Positions 7,515-15,735 of a stretch of 33,372 nt of DNA are shown one piece after another (position 1 is the stretch's first letter; each line of letters begins with the position of its first letter). The notes beneath the pieces were generated by a model that ran no database searches, had not been told where the DNA came from, and worked only from the letters and a program-made list of their open reading frames with translations. The translations under genes and the position numbers were made by a program. Source of the stretch: Erysipelothrix sp. (lineage in GTDB: Bacteria > Bacillota_I > Bacilli_A > Erysipelotrichales > Erysipelotrichaceae); the NCBI GenBank assembly GCA_012512595.1, contig JAAZDW010000028.1, positions 1 through 33,372 of the forward strand, given 5' to 3'.

Positions 7515-9074
7515 CTAATTACTAAATGCATCTGGTAAATCATTTTCTAAAAGAATAATATCTTTTGCCGTGGCATGACTATAAACATAGGCAAGAGCTT
7601 GTTTTACTGTATCAAAAACTATGATATTATCTAGGTTAAAGTCAGCAGCTTGTAGGCCTTCAACAATTGGTTTTGTTTGATTTTGGCCAACCAAAATAAC
7701 TGTATCAACTTTATCTTTCATATTAAAACCAAACTTATAGTTTTCCTCATTTTGAATTGGACCCAGATCAATCATGCCTGGTGTTATTATAAAACGGTGA
7801 TTATCCATTTGTGAAATTACTTGTAAGGACATATTTGCCCCTTCTGGATTTGAATTAAAGGCATTATCAATAAAGCGGCGTCCATTAATAGTTTTAAGTT
7901 CTAAGCGATGTGGAATAAAGCGAACCTTGCTAACCGCACTAACTAACTTGTCCCAACTTACATCAAGCTCTCTAGCTAAAGCAATCGCACTTAAAATATT
8001 TAAAACATTATGTTCACCTAAAAGTCTTGTTTTAAACTGATAAATCTCATCTTTATATACGACTTCAAAACTGCTACCCAAAATACTGTAAGTAATGTTT
8101 TGGGCTAAATAATCAACCTTGTGATTATTGATACCATAAGATACAATCTTACATGTATTTTTAACTTGGTAATTGTTTATATAATCATTGTCTTTGTTTA
8201 TAATCGCAACCCCACTTTTTGGTAATTTTTCTACTAAAGCCATTTTCTCTTTAACAATATTTTCAATCGATTTAAAGGTTGCCAAATGTTGTGGTCCAAT
8301 TGATGTTACAATTGCATAATCTGGGCGAATAAAATTACTTAACTCAACAATGTCGCCAACTTTGTCAGCGCCCATTTCAGCTATAAATACTTGGTGCGTA
8401 TTCTTTAAATCTTCTCTAATTGTTATTGTGATTCCCATTGGTGTATTAAAGGAAGCTGGAGTTGGTAGTGAGTAAAATTGTTCTGATAATATTTCATGTA
8501 AAATATTTTTACTTGATGTTTTTCCATAACTGCCGGTAATACCAATTTTGATTAAATTATGATGGCTGTCTAATTTCTTTATTGCATCTTTTTTAAATAA
8601 TCCTTTAACAAATTGTTCAATAGGATGAGTGATAAGATGCATTAGATAAATTAGAATATATGGAAGGATTGGTGTCGCTAGCAGTAAGTACATTAATGCT
8701 GTTTTATCAAAACTATAGGCAGTTAAAATAATGATTGTATAAAGCAAAACAAAAACTGCAATCTGACGATAAACGCGTGCTGTAAAAACTATTGGAATAA
8801 TATAGTTTTGTTTTAACTCCTTTAAAGTTAAGTTTAAAAAATAGTAAAACATAATTGCTATAGCTAAATAATCACTAATATAAACGGCTGCAATAAAAGC
8901 TGCTAAGACAAAGGCAAAATTGTAGAGTATTTCAAGTAAGTTATTTTTTATCCAACTACCTATCCACATTGAGTAACGGGACAGTTCATAGCGGTTTTGT
9001 TGAAACATATGCAAAGCCGTTTTAGTCGGGATTATTAATCCGATAACGATTACAATCATTATTATAATATTCAT
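7515..9074 (-). CDS. murF: Membrane-anchored Mur ligase (MurF-like)
   Basis: This 519-residue protein has about 160 N-terminal residues with five or so hydrophobic helices in place of the soluble MurF N-domain. The Mur ligase central domain follows, with P-loop GITGSYGKTS (178-187), 'SFNTPMGITI' (208-217), 'AEMGADKVGDI' (232-242), 'GPQHLATF' (260-267) and the catalytic-Lys region 'EKMALVEKLP'. The C-terminal domain has 'FIPHRLELK', 'FIDNAFNSNPEGANMSL' and 'ITPGMIDLG'. The 'NTPMGIT' and 'D-NSNP' patterns are MurF-like, predicting addition of D-Ala-D-Ala to UDP-MurNAc-tripeptide at the membrane. The start overlaps the hydrolase stop by 4 bases (ATGA), with AGAGGAT as SD. Symbol murF is an inference; another amide ligation is possible. 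Confidence 0.78.
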   Translation of the reverse strand: MNIIIMIVIVIGLIIPTKTALHMFQQNRYELSRYSMWIGSWIKNNLLEILYNFAFVLAAFIAAVYISDYLAIAIMFYYFLNLTLKELKQNYIIPIVFTARVYRQIAVFVLLYTIIILTAYSFDKTALMYLLLATPILPYILIYLMHLITHPIEQFVKGLFKKDAIKKLDSHHNLIKIGITGSYGKTSSKNILHEILSEQFYSLPTPASFNTPMGITITIREDLKNTHQVFIAEMGADKVGDIVELSNFIRPDYAIVTSIGPQHLATFKSIENIVKEKMALVEKLPKSGVAIINKDNDYINNYQVKNTCKIVSYGINNHKVDYLAQNITYSILGSSFEVVYKDEIYQFKTRLLGEHNVLNILSAIALARELDVSWDKLVSAVSKVRFIPHRLELKTINGRRFIDNAFNSNPEGANMSLQVISQMDNHRFIITPGMIDLGPIQNEENYKFGFNMKDKVDTVILVGQNQTKPIVEGLQAADFNLDNIIVFDTVKQALAYVYSHATAKDIILLENDLPDAFSN

Positions 9075-9826
9075 AGCTTATCCTCTTTCAAAAATATGTC
9101 GATAACACTTAAAAATCTAGACATTTGATTCCAATAGGCATAGTGCCCTTCGTTTTTAAAAATTGCCAAACCAGCATTAGGAAGTTGTTTTTCCATTACT
9201 TTGGCCATCCACAAAGGTGTTGCATCATCTAAGTCTCCCCAGACAAGCAGGGTCTCTGCCTTTACGTCTTTTAAGATAGGTGTTAAATCAAGGTTAACGA
9301 TTTTTACAAAGCTGCTCCGCATAACTCCACTTAAGGCCTTGTAGTCTTCACTACCTGAGGCTTGTTGATATTTTTCTTTATATTTATTTAAACCAGGTAA
9401 ACTTAAGATAAGTTTACCAAGTTTATAAGTATAAATTTTAAGATAGTATTTTAAGCCACGTTTAGGTAAAATACCAGCTCCACCGGTTAAAACTAATTTA
9501 TGGACTGGATTATTGGCGGCATATAAAAGCGCTATTCTAACTCCAAAGGAATGGGCAATAATAATTGGATCTTCGATATCGTTTATTTGGATAAATTCTT
9601 TTAACATCGCGGTATATTCTTCAACACCCCAAACAATCTTTGGGGCTTCACTTGCTCCAAAACCTGGAAGGTCAAGATTATAGACAGTAAAGTGAGGACT
9701 TAAGTGATCTGCGACTGGTTTCATCATTTCTATATTTTGACCCCAGCCATGCATTAAAATGACGGCTTGTTTATTTTGGCCATCTTTTGTGTAATTAAGT
9801 TTTACATCCTTTATTAAAAGTTGCAT
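9071..9826 (-). CDS. Alpha/beta-fold hydrolase
   Basis: This 251-residue soluble protein has the oxyanion 'LMHGWGQN' (24-31), a nucleophile elbow AHSFG with Ser93, a probable acid in 'LVWGDLDDATP' (about Asp198 or Asp200) and His228 in 'NEGHYAYW'. The cap region (about 119-180) is basic and contains 'GRGLKYYLK'-like helices. Esterases, lipases, haloperoxidase-like and thioesterase enzymes share this layout, so the substrate cannot be told. It is the first gene of the operon with the Mur ligase, Nudix and ddl, translationally coupled to the Mur ligase by ATGA overlap. AAGGAGC precedes the ATG. The context suggests a role connected with envelope precursors or lipid intermediates (inference). 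Confidence 0.85.
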   Translation of the reverse strand: MQLLIKDVKLNYTKDGQNKQAVILMHGWGQNIEMMKPVADHLSPHFTVYNLDLPGFGASEAPKIVWGVEEYTAMLKEFIQINDIEDPIIIAHSFGVRIALLYAANNPVHKLVLTGGAGILPKRGLKYYLKIYTYKLGKLILSLPGLNKYKEKYQQASGSEDYKALSGVMRSSFVKIVNLDLTPILKDVKAETLLVWGDLDDATPLWMAKVMEKQLPNAGLAIFKNEGHYAYWNQMSRFLSVIDIFLKEDKL

Positions 9827-9849
9827 AAATCGCTCCTTGCCCTTTTTAC

Positions 9850-9878
9850 ATTATAGTATATTTAGGCTAAAATTTAAA
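9850..9878 (-). promoter_or_regulatory. Promoter of the hydrolase-Mur ligase-Nudix-ddl operon
   Basis: On the minus strand TTTAAA (9878-9873), a 17-bp spacer and a perfect TATAAT (9855-9850) lie 24 bases upstream of the hydrolase start. Confidence 0.6.
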
Positions 9879-9898
9879 GTTTATATCTAGGCTTCTTG

Positions 9899-9925
9899 AT
9901 AAAAGCCTGAGTTTACTCAGGCTTT
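9899..9925 (-). terminator. Terminator of the cda-glmM-two-component operon
   Basis: AAAGCCTGAGT and ACTCAGGCTTT (9902-9912 and 9915-9925) form an 11-bp inverted repeat just past the histidine kinase stop. In the minus direction it continues into a short TTTT tract. Confidence 0.75.
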
Positions 9926-9928
9926 AAA

Positions 9929-11263
9929 TTACGTTGTTTTATTTATCTTAACAATAACCCCATCTTGGGTGTTTTCGGCATAAACATCATAGCCATAAGC
10001 TTCAACTACGCGGTGTACAATTGACAACCCCATTCCAAAGCCACCATCACTACCTTTTTCATAGGCTTTAAACATTGTTTCAATGACTTCACTTGTAAGT
10101 GGTATTCCATCATTTTCAAAACTTAAATAATCTTGAGTCAGGGTTATTTTGATGTATGTTTTGGCATATCTAAAGGCATTATCTAAAATATTTTCACAGA
10201 CAACGCGCCAACTTTCTTCTTCACCTTTAAAAATAGAAGATTCAAGTTGAGTAATAATATTAATTTCAGGTCTGACAACTCTAACTGATAAAAGCGTCTT
10301 CTCTAATACAGCTTTTAAATCAATGGTTTTGTCTTCACTAGTAGAAACTAAGTATTCCATTCGATTTAATAAAAGCAGGCTGTAAACTTTTTGTTCTAAT
10401 CGATTTGCATGTTCAATAATTACATCAACACTTTTTTCAAGGGTATCATATGGATAAATTCCATCTTTAATACTCTCTCCATAAGACTTGATGGTAGCGA
10501 TTGGTGTTTTTAAGTCATGTGAGATATTTTGAATTAACTCTTCTTTAACGCCCTCTTGGCGTAAAATTTCCTTATTCATCGAAACTAAAGCCTCCCCAAC
10601 TTGACCAATTTCATCTTGGCGCGAAAGATTTAGTTCAGCTTGTTTGCCACCACTAACTTTGTCAATATAGTCTTGTATCTTACCTAAGGAATGAATAATT
10701 GAAGTAACCCAAATTAACATAATTGCAAAAAGAATAAAGACAATTGCAAAGATAGCATTTAAAATGTTACTTATTAAACGTGATTTGAATTCTTGACGAT
10801 ATGCATTACTTAAAGTTGATACAACGGTAATCTCTTGGTCTGCATCATTTAAGATTGCGATTAAGTATTGTTGATCTGCATCAGAGACCTCGAAAAATGC
10901 AAAATCTTTTTTCTGGGTCAATAATTGTTGCGTAATTAAATTGATTTGATTTCTAACATCACTTGATAGATAACGAAATGATTGGGTTTGGTATTGGGCT
11001 TCTTTGGTCCAAATTTTATGGGAAATGTTAAAGTCATTATTTGACTCTAAAAACATTCCCGTATCCTCGCGCTTGTAATTTTCAACAACGCCCTCTTGCG
11101 CATTGCCTAAAACGCCTTCCATTTCTACTCTAACAAAATTATTAATATTTTTATTTAAATAAACAAAGAAAAAAGACAAAAAGACCGTCACAAAGATTAA
11201 AATAATTCCAACTAATTGTTGAGTTAAACTTAAGTCAGAAAATAAACTATGTTTTCTTTTCAT
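9929..11263 (-). CDS. Sensor histidine kinase (HAMP, HisKA, HATPase_c), CssS-like
   Basis: This 444-residue membrane kinase has TM1 at about 16-36, an extracytoplasmic sensor at 37-165, TM2 at about 168-192 and a HAMP linker. HisKA has 'NISHDLKTPIA' with phospho-acceptor His249. The ATPase domain has the N box 'CENILDNAFRYAK' (357-369), G1 'FENDGIPL' and G2 'GGFGMGLSI' (407-415). The ATG at 11263 starts one base after the regulator stop, implying coupling. An in-frame ATG at 11290 overlaps the regulator and has no ribosome binding site, so I reject it. The partner regulator resembles Bacillus CssR from memory, so this could sense secretion or envelope stress (inference). It is the last gene of the cdaA-led transcript. 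Confidence 0.88.
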   Translation of the reverse strand: MKRKHSLFSDLSLTQQLVGIILIFVTVFLSFFFVYLNKNINNFVRVEMEGVLGNAQEGVVENYKREDTGMFLESNNDFNISHKIWTKEAQYQTQSFRYLSSDVRNQINLITQQLLTQKKDFAFFEVSDADQQYLIAILNDADQEITVVSTLSNAYRQEFKSRLISNILNAIFAIVFILFAIMLIWVTSIIHSLGKIQDYIDKVSGGKQAELNLSRQDEIGQVGEALVSMNKEILRQEGVKEELIQNISHDLKTPIATIKSYGESIKDGIYPYDTLEKSVDVIIEHANRLEQKVYSLLLLNRMEYLVSTSEDKTIDLKAVLEKTLLSVRVVRPEINIITQLESSIFKGEEESWRVVCENILDNAFRYAKTYIKITLTQDYLSFENDGIPLTSEVIETMFKAYEKGSDGGFGMGLSIVHRVVEAYGYDVYAENTQDGVIVKINKTT

Positions 11264-11264
11264 C

Positions 11265-11930
11265 TTAACCAAGCCTATATCCAAAACCATAAATCGTTGA
11301 AATAATTAAGTCTGGCATTTTTCGTCTTAACTTTCTTAAAGTATCATCGATAACCCGATCAGAAACTAAATAGCTATCCTCTTTCCACACTTGTGACAAT
11401 ATTTGTTCACGGGAAAAAGCTGTTTGGGGGTTTTTTGCAAATAAAAGTAGTAAGTCAAATTCTTTTGTAGTTAGATCAATCTGTAAATCATTTTGAAAGA
11501 CTATTCTTGAAGCTTCATCAACTTCATAATTATCTACTTCAATGCGTTTATTTATACTATCTCGGTAAGTTCTTCTAATTACCGCATTGACTCTTAAAAC
11601 GAGTTCTTTTGGTGAAAATGGTTTAGTGACATAGTCATCACTACCTCGCTCTAAACCAATAATACGGTCAAAGTCTTGGTCGCGGGCACTCATAAAAATG
11701 ACTGGTACTTCTGGAGAAACTACTTTAATTTCATCAATTAAATCAAAGCCACTTTTATCATCTAACATAATATCTAAGATCCATAAATCAATATCATCGT
11801 CATTTATTGCAGCATAAGCAGACTCATAAGTAAAGTATTGGCGAACTTCATATCCTTCTTGTTCTAAATACCGCTTTACAAGTTCATTTAGGTCTTTTTC
11901 ATCTTCTACTACACAAATAACTTTCTTCAT
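11265..11930 (-). CDS. OmpR-family response regulator, CssR-like
   Basis: This 221-residue regulator has a receiver domain with acidic pocket 'VEDE' (8-11), phosphorylation site Asp53 in 'LWILDIML', Ser81 and Lys103 in 'TKPFSPKEL'. A winged-helix DNA-binding domain follows with 'LTTKEFDLLLLF', 'FSREQILSQVW', 'SDRVIDDTLRKLRRK' and 'STIYGFGYRLG'. The 'LWILDIML', 'EFDLLLLF' and 'RRKMP-TIYGFGYR' stretches match my memory of B. subtilis CssR, the secretion-stress regulator of htrA/htrB, better than that of WalR or PhoP. No htrA lies in the window. The SD TTAGGTGA overlaps the glmM stop, and the gap is 8 bases. Confidence 0.9.
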   Translation of the reverse strand: MKKVICVVEDEKDLNELVKRYLEQEGYEVRQYFTYESAYAAINDDDIDLWILDIMLDDKSGFDLIDEIKVVSPEVPVIFMSARDQDFDRIIGLERGSDDYVTKPFSPKELVLRVNAVIRRTYRDSINKRIEVDNYEVDEASRIVFQNDLQIDLTTKEFDLLLLFAKNPQTAFSREQILSQVWKEDSYLVSDRVIDDTLRKLRRKMPDLIISTIYGFGYRLG

Positions 11931-11938
11931 TGTTTCAC

Positions 11939-13267
11939 CTAATTCTTATTGTTTACTACTGCGACTATTTCATCAACATACCCTTGACAGAGATCTAATG
12001 TTTTAGCTTCAACCATAACCCTAATCAAAGGCTCTGTACCACTTGCTCGGACTAAAACACGGCCTTCGCCATGAAGTCTTTCGCTAACATTTGAGATAAC
12101 ATCTTTTAACTTTTGGCTGTCTAAAATTTCTTTTGTATTTTTTACAACAACATTAACTAGTAGTTGTGGAAAAATATCCAAATCTTGCATCAGTTGGCTA
12201 ATTGACTTATTTTCTTTTGCCATAATACTTAATAATTTTAAACTAACGACAAAACCATCACCCATATTAGAATACTTCTTTAAGATAATATGGCCTGATT
12301 GTTCACCACCGATAATATGGTTATCATTTTGCATACTCTCAAAAACATTTTTGTCGCCAACGTCAGTAATAACTGTTTTAATACCATTATTATTTAAGGC
12401 CTTGTGCAGACCGATATTTGACATAACAGTTACCACAACCGTATCATTTTCAAGTTCTGCATACTTTTTATAATAGTTTGAAATAATATAAATAATTCCG
12501 TCACCATCAATAATGTTGCCTTGGTTATCAATAATCATTAAACGATCACCATCGCCATCAAAACTAACTCCTAAGTCGAAATCTTTCTTGTGCATAAATT
12601 CTTGGAGCGTTTTTGCATGTGTTGACCCACAGTTGTCATTTATATTTAAACCATCTGGTTGGTTGTGAATCGCTGTAACATTTAAACCAAAATCCTCATA
12701 AAGATGAGCTAAACGACTAGCTGAACCATTAGCGGCGTCAATCGCTATTTTATACTTTGACAAGTCACCATTGAATTGTGCTTTTAAATAGTCAATATAA
12801 CTTTTACTTAAGTCTTCGCGATAATTGATAATTCCAATTCTGTCATCCATCCGATACGGGATTTCAATTTCACCATCAATGTATTGTTCTATCTTACTCT
12901 GAAGAAAAGGATCGATTTTTAATCCTTTGGCATCCATTACTTTTAAGCCATTATCTGAATAGACATTGTGGCTTGCACTAATCATAATACCACCAACATA
13001 ACCGTTATTTTCAAGTAAAAATGATACGAGTGGAGTTACTACTACTCCAACTAAGTCAACATCACACCCTGAAGCACAAAGTCCACTTGCAAGTGCTGCT
13101 TCTAACATTTGTCCAGACTTTCTTGGATCGCGGCCAATTAGAAATTTATCGCCACTTTTTTTAGCTAACTCATAACCCAGATACCTGCCAACTTTATATG
13201 CCATTTCTGGAGTTAATTTTTCATTTGCTCTTCCACGAATCCCATCAGTTCCAAAATACTTCATCAT
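11939..13267 (-). CDS. glmM: Phosphoglucosamine mutase GlmM
   Basis: GlmM converts glucosamine-6-P to glucosamine-1-P on the path to UDP-GlcNAc. The 442 residues match the family length. Landmarks are 'KYFGTDGIRGRAN' at the N-terminus, the phosphoserine loop 'ISASHNVYSDNG' with Ser99, the Mg2+ loop DGDGDR at 237-242, 'GGEQSGHII' for sugar binding and 'RASGTEPLIRVM' at about 407-418. The loop has Val where 'SASHNP' is usual. Start: ATG-ATG at 13267/13264; the first overlaps the cdaR stop as TAATG. In many Firmicutes cdaA-cdaR-glmM is a conserved operon and GlmM binds and inhibits CdaA, so the linkage is functional. Confidence 0.96.
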   Translation of the reverse strand: MMKYFGTDGIRGRANEKLTPEMAYKVGRYLGYELAKKSGDKFLIGRDPRKSGQMLEAALASGLCASGCDVDLVGVVVTPLVSFLLENNGYVGGIMISASHNVYSDNGLKVMDAKGLKIDPFLQSKIEQYIDGEIEIPYRMDDRIGIINYREDLSKSYIDYLKAQFNGDLSKYKIAIDAANGSASRLAHLYEDFGLNVTAIHNQPDGLNINDNCGSTHAKTLQEFMHKKDFDLGVSFDGDGDRLMIIDNQGNIIDGDGIIYIISNYYKKYAELENDTVVVTVMSNIGLHKALNNNGIKTVITDVGDKNVFESMQNDNHIIGGEQSGHIILKKYSNMGDGFVVSLKLLSIMAKENKSISQLMQDLDIFPQLLVNVVVKNTKEILDSQKLKDVISNVSERLHGEGRVLVRASGTEPLIRVMVEAKTLDLCQGYVDEIVAVVNNKN

Positions 13268-14640
13268 TAGTTTTCCACCACTTCCATATTGATTTCATCA
13301 AACTCTAATTTATACGTAATAAAATAATTGTCTGTTTCTACCAACAATGGTAGTGAAACATCGCCTGGTTGGACTCCTGCCATATCAAAGTAGACCCGAC
13401 CAAAATTCTCTTCGGTTATTTCCTCAAGCCTTTTTGCTGTCCCATAAATGGTTACATCTATTTCGGCTTGCTCTGGATCTTGTAATCTTGTTTTATAACC
13501 CCCAACGTTGTTTTCAAATGCCACGGGCAAATTCTTTAAGACCTTTGAAACCTTAGGTCCAAGTTTAATATCTAAATTTACTTTAGCAATACTTGCTTGT
13601 CTGATTCCACTTGGCAATACAATATTTTCATAAATTTTTAAATCTTTATCTATTTGAGAAGCATCAATATTAACTCTAATTTCATTGGTGCTATCTAAGA
13701 CTGCTTGATTTCCAAATAATTCAATTGAAGAGTGATCTAAGGTAATACTGTCAATACTTCGATCACCTGGAATTTCGCCCCTTGGTACTACTCTAATTGC
13801 TACCGTTTTTTTAGGTGACGTAATTGGCACCGTAACCTTAACAATTTTTGGAATTAAATCAACATCGACTTTTTCTCCATTAATGTTGTAAGCATATAGC
13901 GGAGCTTCAGTTGTAAAGGTTTCGGTTGCATCTTTAACATCAATCAAAGCTTTTACATAGGCAATTGACTCTGTCGTTTTTGCGGAAGCTCTAACTAAAA
14001 CTTCTGTTGATTCAAATTCTGGTTCTCCTGGATAATATTTTTCATCCATTTTGTTTAAATTTAAATAATCATGACTTAAAGAAAACTTTGTTGTTTCTTT
14101 TTTTCTGATTCTAATTGTTGCACTATCAGGTTTAGTTGTGACATTAACTCGACTTGAAAAGTTGTCGGTTGTAAATTTTACGGTGTGCTCGCCTGTTTGA
14201 AGTCCAGACAAATCCAAAATAACTTTTGTATTTGATTGACTTTTTGCTGCATTTACATCACTGGCGGTTCTTCCTGTTAAACTAACATCGACGGTTTTAT
14301 CAAAGCCTGTAACTTCATAAACATCTAAATCAGCATTTAAAGTAACTGGATGGTTTTTAATTGTATAAGTTGAATCTAAAGCTAGCTGACCAGTGTTGCT
14401 AAAGTTTAGCATCATATACAAGCCTCCTGCTAAAATAAGTGAAATAATCTTATCGTGTTTACGACTAAATAAAAATCTGTCGACCGATGAACTAAACCAT
14501 CTGAAAACACGTTTAAAGGAATTTTCCACTGATTCATACGTTTCTCGAACACTCTGACTTCTTTCGGCAATTTTTTTAGCACGCCGGGTCTTGTCTTCTA
14601 ATCTTTTACTGTTTTTTTCGTTGTTATCTTTCGCCATCAT
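13267..14640 (-). CDS. cdaR: CdaR (YbbR-domain) regulator of CdaA
   Basis: This protein of about 457 residues has one transmembrane helix (about 64-80) and an extracytoplasmic part built of several YbbR repeats. Repeat-like phrases are 'LDLSGLQTGEHTVKFT', 'IDASQIDKDLKI' and 'VYFDMAGVQPGDVSLPLL'. CdaR partners the diadenylate cyclase CdaA and modulates its activity. Unusually, about 63 highly charged residues (KRLEDKTRRAKKIAERSQ and on) precede the helix; typical CdaR begins almost at the helix. AGAAGGTGATC places the start at ATG 14640 or 14637, not at the GTG at 14646 inside the SD. It overlaps cdaA by 17 bases, so the two are coupled. Confidence 0.92.
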   Translation of the reverse strand: MMAKDNNEKNSKRLEDKTRRAKKIAERSQSVRETYESVENSFKRVFRWFSSSVDRFLFSRKHDKIISLILAGGLYMMLNFSNTGQLALDSTYTIKNHPVTLNADLDVYEVTGFDKTVDVSLTGRTASDVNAAKSQSNTKVILDLSGLQTGEHTVKFTTDNFSSRVNVTTKPDSATIRIRKKETTKFSLSHDYLNLNKMDEKYYPGEPEFESTEVLVRASAKTTESIAYVKALIDVKDATETFTTEAPLYAYNINGEKVDVDLIPKIVKVTVPITSPKKTVAIRVVPRGEIPGDRSIDSITLDHSSIELFGNQAVLDSTNEIRVNIDASQIDKDLKIYENIVLPSGIRQASIAKVNLDIKLGPKVSKVLKNLPVAFENNVGGYKTRLQDPEQAEIDVTIYGTAKRLEEITEENFGRVYFDMAGVQPGDVSLPLLVETDNYFITYKLEFDEINMEVVEN

Positions 14641-15583
14641 GATCACCTTCTTTTTTTACTGGCAAATCTATTTGACTACTTTTAGAAAATTGTTTAATAA
14701 TTCGGTTTGTTTCCATTTCTTCTTTTTGTTGTTGTCTAATTTCCTTTTCAATTTGTGAGACCTTTTCTTCTGATTTGTCTACTTCAGGTTTTACTACCTC
14801 ATGTTCTTCCTCTTGAGCAAAAAGTGTCTTATGTAAATAAGCTGCTAATTCTTTGACTGATATTAAAGACATTCTACCTTCATGAGCGACTGAGACAAGA
14901 CCTGTTTCTTCACTGACAATTATTGTCACTGAATCACTTACTTCACTTATTCCAATTCCAGCCCGATGGCGAGCCCCATACTTGCTTGGCAGCCATTCAT
15001 CCGTTGGTGGAAAATAGGCTGATGCTGCCGCGATTCGATTACCTTGGATAATTACGGCACCATCATGAAGTGGGGTTCCCACAACAAAAATAGAACTAAG
15101 GATTTCTTTACTAACTTCTGAATTTAAACTTGTGCCTGTATTAATGTAATCAGCTAAGGAAATGTCTTGCTCAATTGTTATAAGCGCTCCAGTTTTTTCT
15201 GATGACAGTTGTGTAACTGACTCAACAATTTCGTTTATTAATCGCTCTCTTTGAGAAACAGTTAACGTTGATTGGGTTGAGAAAACACTTGATTTTCCAA
15301 GACGTTCCAACACTGATCTAATTTCAGGTTGAAATATAATTATAATTGCTAAAATTCCCCACGTCATAAATGTTTCTGTAAATATTTGTACCGTCGTAAA
15401 ACCTAAAATTTTAGCGATTAAGTTTGCAACCAACACAAAAAGAATACCTTTAAATATTTGAATTGTCCTGGCGTTATTTCTAATTATTCTTAAAGCATAA
15501 TGGATAATTATTGCCATTATTAGTATATCGAGTAAAACTTGCCCAAACTTTAACAATTTTGACAAAGTTATAAATTCTAACAT
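14624..15583 (-). CDS. cdaA: Diadenylate cyclase CdaA (DisA_N domain)
   Basis: CdaA makes c-di-AMP from two ATP, controlling potassium and osmotic balance and cell-wall stability. This 319-residue form has three N-terminal helices (about 13-33, 40-62, 66-86) and a coiled stretch. The DAC domain follows with 'VVGTPLHDGAVII' (DGA 174-176), 'ASAYFPPTDEWLPSKYGARHR' split by the RHR motif at 205-207, and 'VSEETGLVSVAHEG'. The last 60 or so residues are very charged and probably helical (KVSQIEKEIRQQQKEEMETN), longer than the usual tail. The start is ATG 15583: AGGAGG is 6 bases ahead of it but abuts the in-frame ATG at 15589. First gene of its operon. Confidence 0.95.
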   Translation of the reverse strand: MLEFITLSKLLKFGQVLLDILIMAIIIHYALRIIRNNARTIQIFKGILFVLVANLIAKILGFTTVQIFTETFMTWGILAIIIIFQPEIRSVLERLGKSSVFSTQSTLTVSQRERLINEIVESVTQLSSEKTGALITIEQDISLADYINTGTSLNSEVSKEILSSIFVVGTPLHDGAVIIQGNRIAAASAYFPPTDEWLPSKYGARHRAGIGISEVSDSVTIIVSEETGLVSVAHEGRMSLISVKELAAYLHKTLFAQEEEHEVVKPEVDKSEEKVSQIEKEIRQQQKEEMETNRIIKQFSKSSQIDLPVKKEGDHDGER

Positions 15584-15611
15584 AGACATCCTCCTAAATA
15601 TATACGTTTTT

Positions 15612-15639
15612 ATTATAGCATAATCTCAAGAAATATTAA
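15612..15639 (-). promoter_or_regulatory. Promoter of the cdaA operon
   Basis: On the minus strand TTAATA (15639-15634), 16 bp, then TATAAT (15617-15612) preceded by TGC, making an extended -10. It sits 28 bases upstream of the cdaA start. Confidence 0.65.
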
Positions 15640-15688
15640 GCCTACAATGAAATCTTAAAATCATATCAAATGAAATTATCTTTAAATA

Positions 15689-15697
15689 TGGTATTAT
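15689..15697 (+). promoter_or_regulatory. Extended -10 promoter for msrA
   Basis: TGGTATTAT at 15689-15697 fits an extended -10, 38 bases before the chosen msrA start. It lies downstream of the alternative upstream ATG at 15670, arguing against that start. Confidence 0.4.
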
Positions 15698-15735
15698 TTA
15701 AACAGAGAAAAAAAGAAAAGGAAAGAGTGGTAAGC

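Noticed and set aside
15670-15735. Upstream in-frame ATG extending MsrA by 22 residues
   Set aside because: The extension is Lys/Arg-rich and lies upstream of the promoter -10; the SD fits ATG 15736.
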